Below are positions 6,409 to 7,247 of a stretch of DNA of 7,247 nt, one piece after another. Within the stretch, counting starts at the first letter, position 1. Every line of letters begins with the position of its first letter. A model generated the notes under the pieces. The model worked only from the letters and a program-made list of their open reading frames with translations. It made no database searches and was not told the DNA's origin. The translations under genes were made by a program, and so were the position numbers. This DNA is from an uncultured Clostridium sp. Its GTDB lineage: Bacteria > Bacillota > Clostridia > Lachnospirales > Lachnospiraceae. The stretch covers positions 1-7,247 of the forward strand of contig CATWBR010000227.1 of the NCBI GenBank assembly GCA_958349075.1. Reading direction: 5' to 3'.

Positions 6409-6521
6409 GATCTTCTCCTTTCATTTGGCTTGGCCGCTTGTTTTTTTGGGATGTGGGGTGTGGGGGCGGAATCCTCCAAGGCCGTCCTTTGCCGATAAGG
6501 CGATATTTTTTCTTGAACTGC

Positions 6522-7127
6522 TTACTTCTCAATTGAAAAAAATGGAGGGAAGGTATCGGAGCTATGGCGGCGCTGCATCGTTTTGGCGTCCACGTCAAAA
6601 CACCGTCCATCGTATTCATAATGCAGTTTTCCGTCCATGCAGTAAAAACGATGTTCCGCTTGAAAAGCAACCGGCTTATAACGCCCGTCCTGTATCGGCT
6701 GATCCCGGTACAAGACCTGGGATTCCGATAATTTCAGCACACTGTTTTCAACACGCACATCATAAATTCCACTTACGACAGCTTCTGCCGGCACATTTTT
6801 CCCGGAAGCGGAAATAAAACGAAAACAACCTGTTACGGCGTTCGTACTTTTCCGCATGGCCAGTTCAAAGCGAAACATGGATACCGAGCTGAAATCCTTT
6901 CTTAGTTTATCCCGCTGTCCTTCCTTACCAATCAGCCATATTTTCTCGTTGGATACAATAAACATATCTATCTGAAATCCGCTTTGGGAGTATTTCAGAT
7001 TAGAAAAGGATATCTGGTCAGAGTATACGCCCTGCAATGCGCCATTTTCCAATTCGTAAACCAGCTCCTTTGTAAACAGCGTTCTTCCATCCACATTCTC
7101 TTCCATAAAGTCAATAATTTCTTTCAT
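6522..7127 (-). CDS. Conserved-looking hypothetical soluble protein, 201 residues
   Basis: I cannot place this protein in a named family. There is no signal peptide or membrane segment, so it is probably cytoplasmic. The N-terminal 30 residues (MKEIIDFMEE...ELENG) look helical and charged. The rest alternates hydrophobic and polar residues in a beta-rich pattern, with repeated aromatic strands (for example SGFQIDMFIVS at 49-59, RYKPVAFQAEHRFY at 149-162 and LHYEYDGRCFDVD at 168-180). Cysteines are C101, C163 and C176. The start is well supported: a full AAGGAGG (7136-7142) is 8 bases before the ATG. The gene precedes the YARHG gene by 113 bp on the same strand with no terminator visible between them, so co-transcription is plausible. 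Nothing in the sequence supports a specific function. Confidence 0.87.
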   Translation of the reverse strand: MKEIIDFMEENVDGRTLFTKELVYELENGALQGVYSDQISFSNLKYSQSGFQIDMFIVSNEKIWLIGKEGQRDKLRKDFSSVSMFRFELAMRKSTNAVTGCFRFISASGKNVPAEAVVSGIYDVRVENSVLKLSESQVLYRDQPIQDGRYKPVAFQAEHRFYCMDGKLHYEYDGRCFDVDAKTMQRRHSSDTFPPFFSIEK

Positions 7128-7135
7128 CTGAAAAG

Positions 7136-7142
7136 CCTCCTT
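7136..7142 (-). promoter_or_regulatory. Full-consensus Shine-Dalgarno AAGGAGG
   Basis: AAGGAGG on the minus strand lies 8 bases before the ATG at 7125-7127. It confirms the start of the 201-residue gene and predicts efficient translation. Confidence 0.8.
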
Positions 7143-7206
7143 ATCCGCCTGAGCCGCCCTTTACCAGTAAGGCGTACTTTCACCTGCAATACGTTTTTCA
7201 TGCCAT

Positions 7207-7247
7207 CTACTTTTTGATTTCTTCTATCCGCTCTGTTTCAAATAAGT
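7207..7247 (-). CDS. Possible C-terminal end of an upstream gene (partial)
   Basis: One minus-strand frame is open from the window edge to a TAG at 7207-7209 and encodes LFETERIEEIKK. The charged, helical tail is plausible as a protein C-terminus, and it would leave a 79-bp gap before the 201-residue gene. Twelve codons are too few for certainty and the product cannot be identified. Confidence 0.3.
   Translation of the reverse strand, partial: LFETERIEEIKK

Larger units (their letters stand above)
6471..7180. repeat. Imperfect direct repeats flanking the 201-residue gene
   Basis: The segments 6471-6508 and 7143-7180 align without gaps at a constant offset of 672 bp, with 27 of 38 bases identical. 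The core (6481-6502 against 7153-7174) matches at 18 of 22 and shares CCTTT and TAAGGCG blocks on the + strand. One copy lies upstream of the YARHG gene and the other upstream of the 201-residue gene. They could be duplicated regulatory elements or remnants of a duplication of the leader region. Confidence 0.35.

Noticed and set aside
6401..6670. Minus-strand open frame of 89 codons overlapping the end of the 201-residue gene and the YARHG start
   Set aside because: It starts inside the 201-residue gene in another frame, has no Shine-Dalgarno, and its proline- and lysine-rich translation looks like non-coding sequence.

Overview
The window looks like a chromosomal segment of a Gram-positive Firmicute, most likely a Clostridia/Lachnospiraceae-type gut anaerobe. 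This is an inference from strong AGGAG/AAGGAGG ribosome binding sites, base composition that looks roughly balanced by eye, a YARHG-domain surface protein, a short drug-resistance-type UvrA, and a VanRS-like histidine kinase/response regulator pair. No species can be named from the sequence alone. All five complete genes lie on the minus strand, so transcription runs from right (7247) to left (1). I see no rRNA, tRNA, CRISPR array, insertion sequence or phage gene.

In transcription order, the right edge may hold the last 12 codons of an upstream gene (7207-7247). Next comes an unrecognised 201-residue soluble protein (6522-7127), and then a 523-residue membrane-anchored YARHG-domain protein (4837-6408) with an acidic tetrapeptide-repeat stalk. 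A 328-bp intergenic region (4509-4836) follows. It is unusually rich in dyad symmetries and contains a candidate promoter for the next gene and a terminator-like hairpin facing the opposite (+) strand.

The left half is a probable three-gene unit: a 746-residue UvrA-like double ABC ATPase that lacks the UvrB-binding domain (2268-4508), an OmpR/PhoB-family response regulator (1494-2204) and its sensor kinase (81-1493). Regulator and kinase are fused head to tail as TAAATG with no spacer. The 63-bp gap between the uvrA-like gene and the regulator contains a short hairpin with a U5 tract just upstream of the regulator's Shine-Dalgarno, a possible attenuator.

Downstream of the kinase, and overlapping its stop codon, are three copies of AACCTTAA at starts 45, 67 and 78. 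The spacings are 22 and 11 bp, the helical phasing typical of OmpR-family operators. My inference is that the kinase senses an envelope or antimicrobial stress, and that the regulator binds these repeats to control a gene just left of the window. The UvrA-like protein would give DNA-level protection of the DrrC type rather than acting in canonical excision repair. The most distinctive points are the UvrB-independent UvrA tied to a two-component system, the phased repeats at the left edge, and the dyad-rich intergenic region with its reverse-facing terminator.
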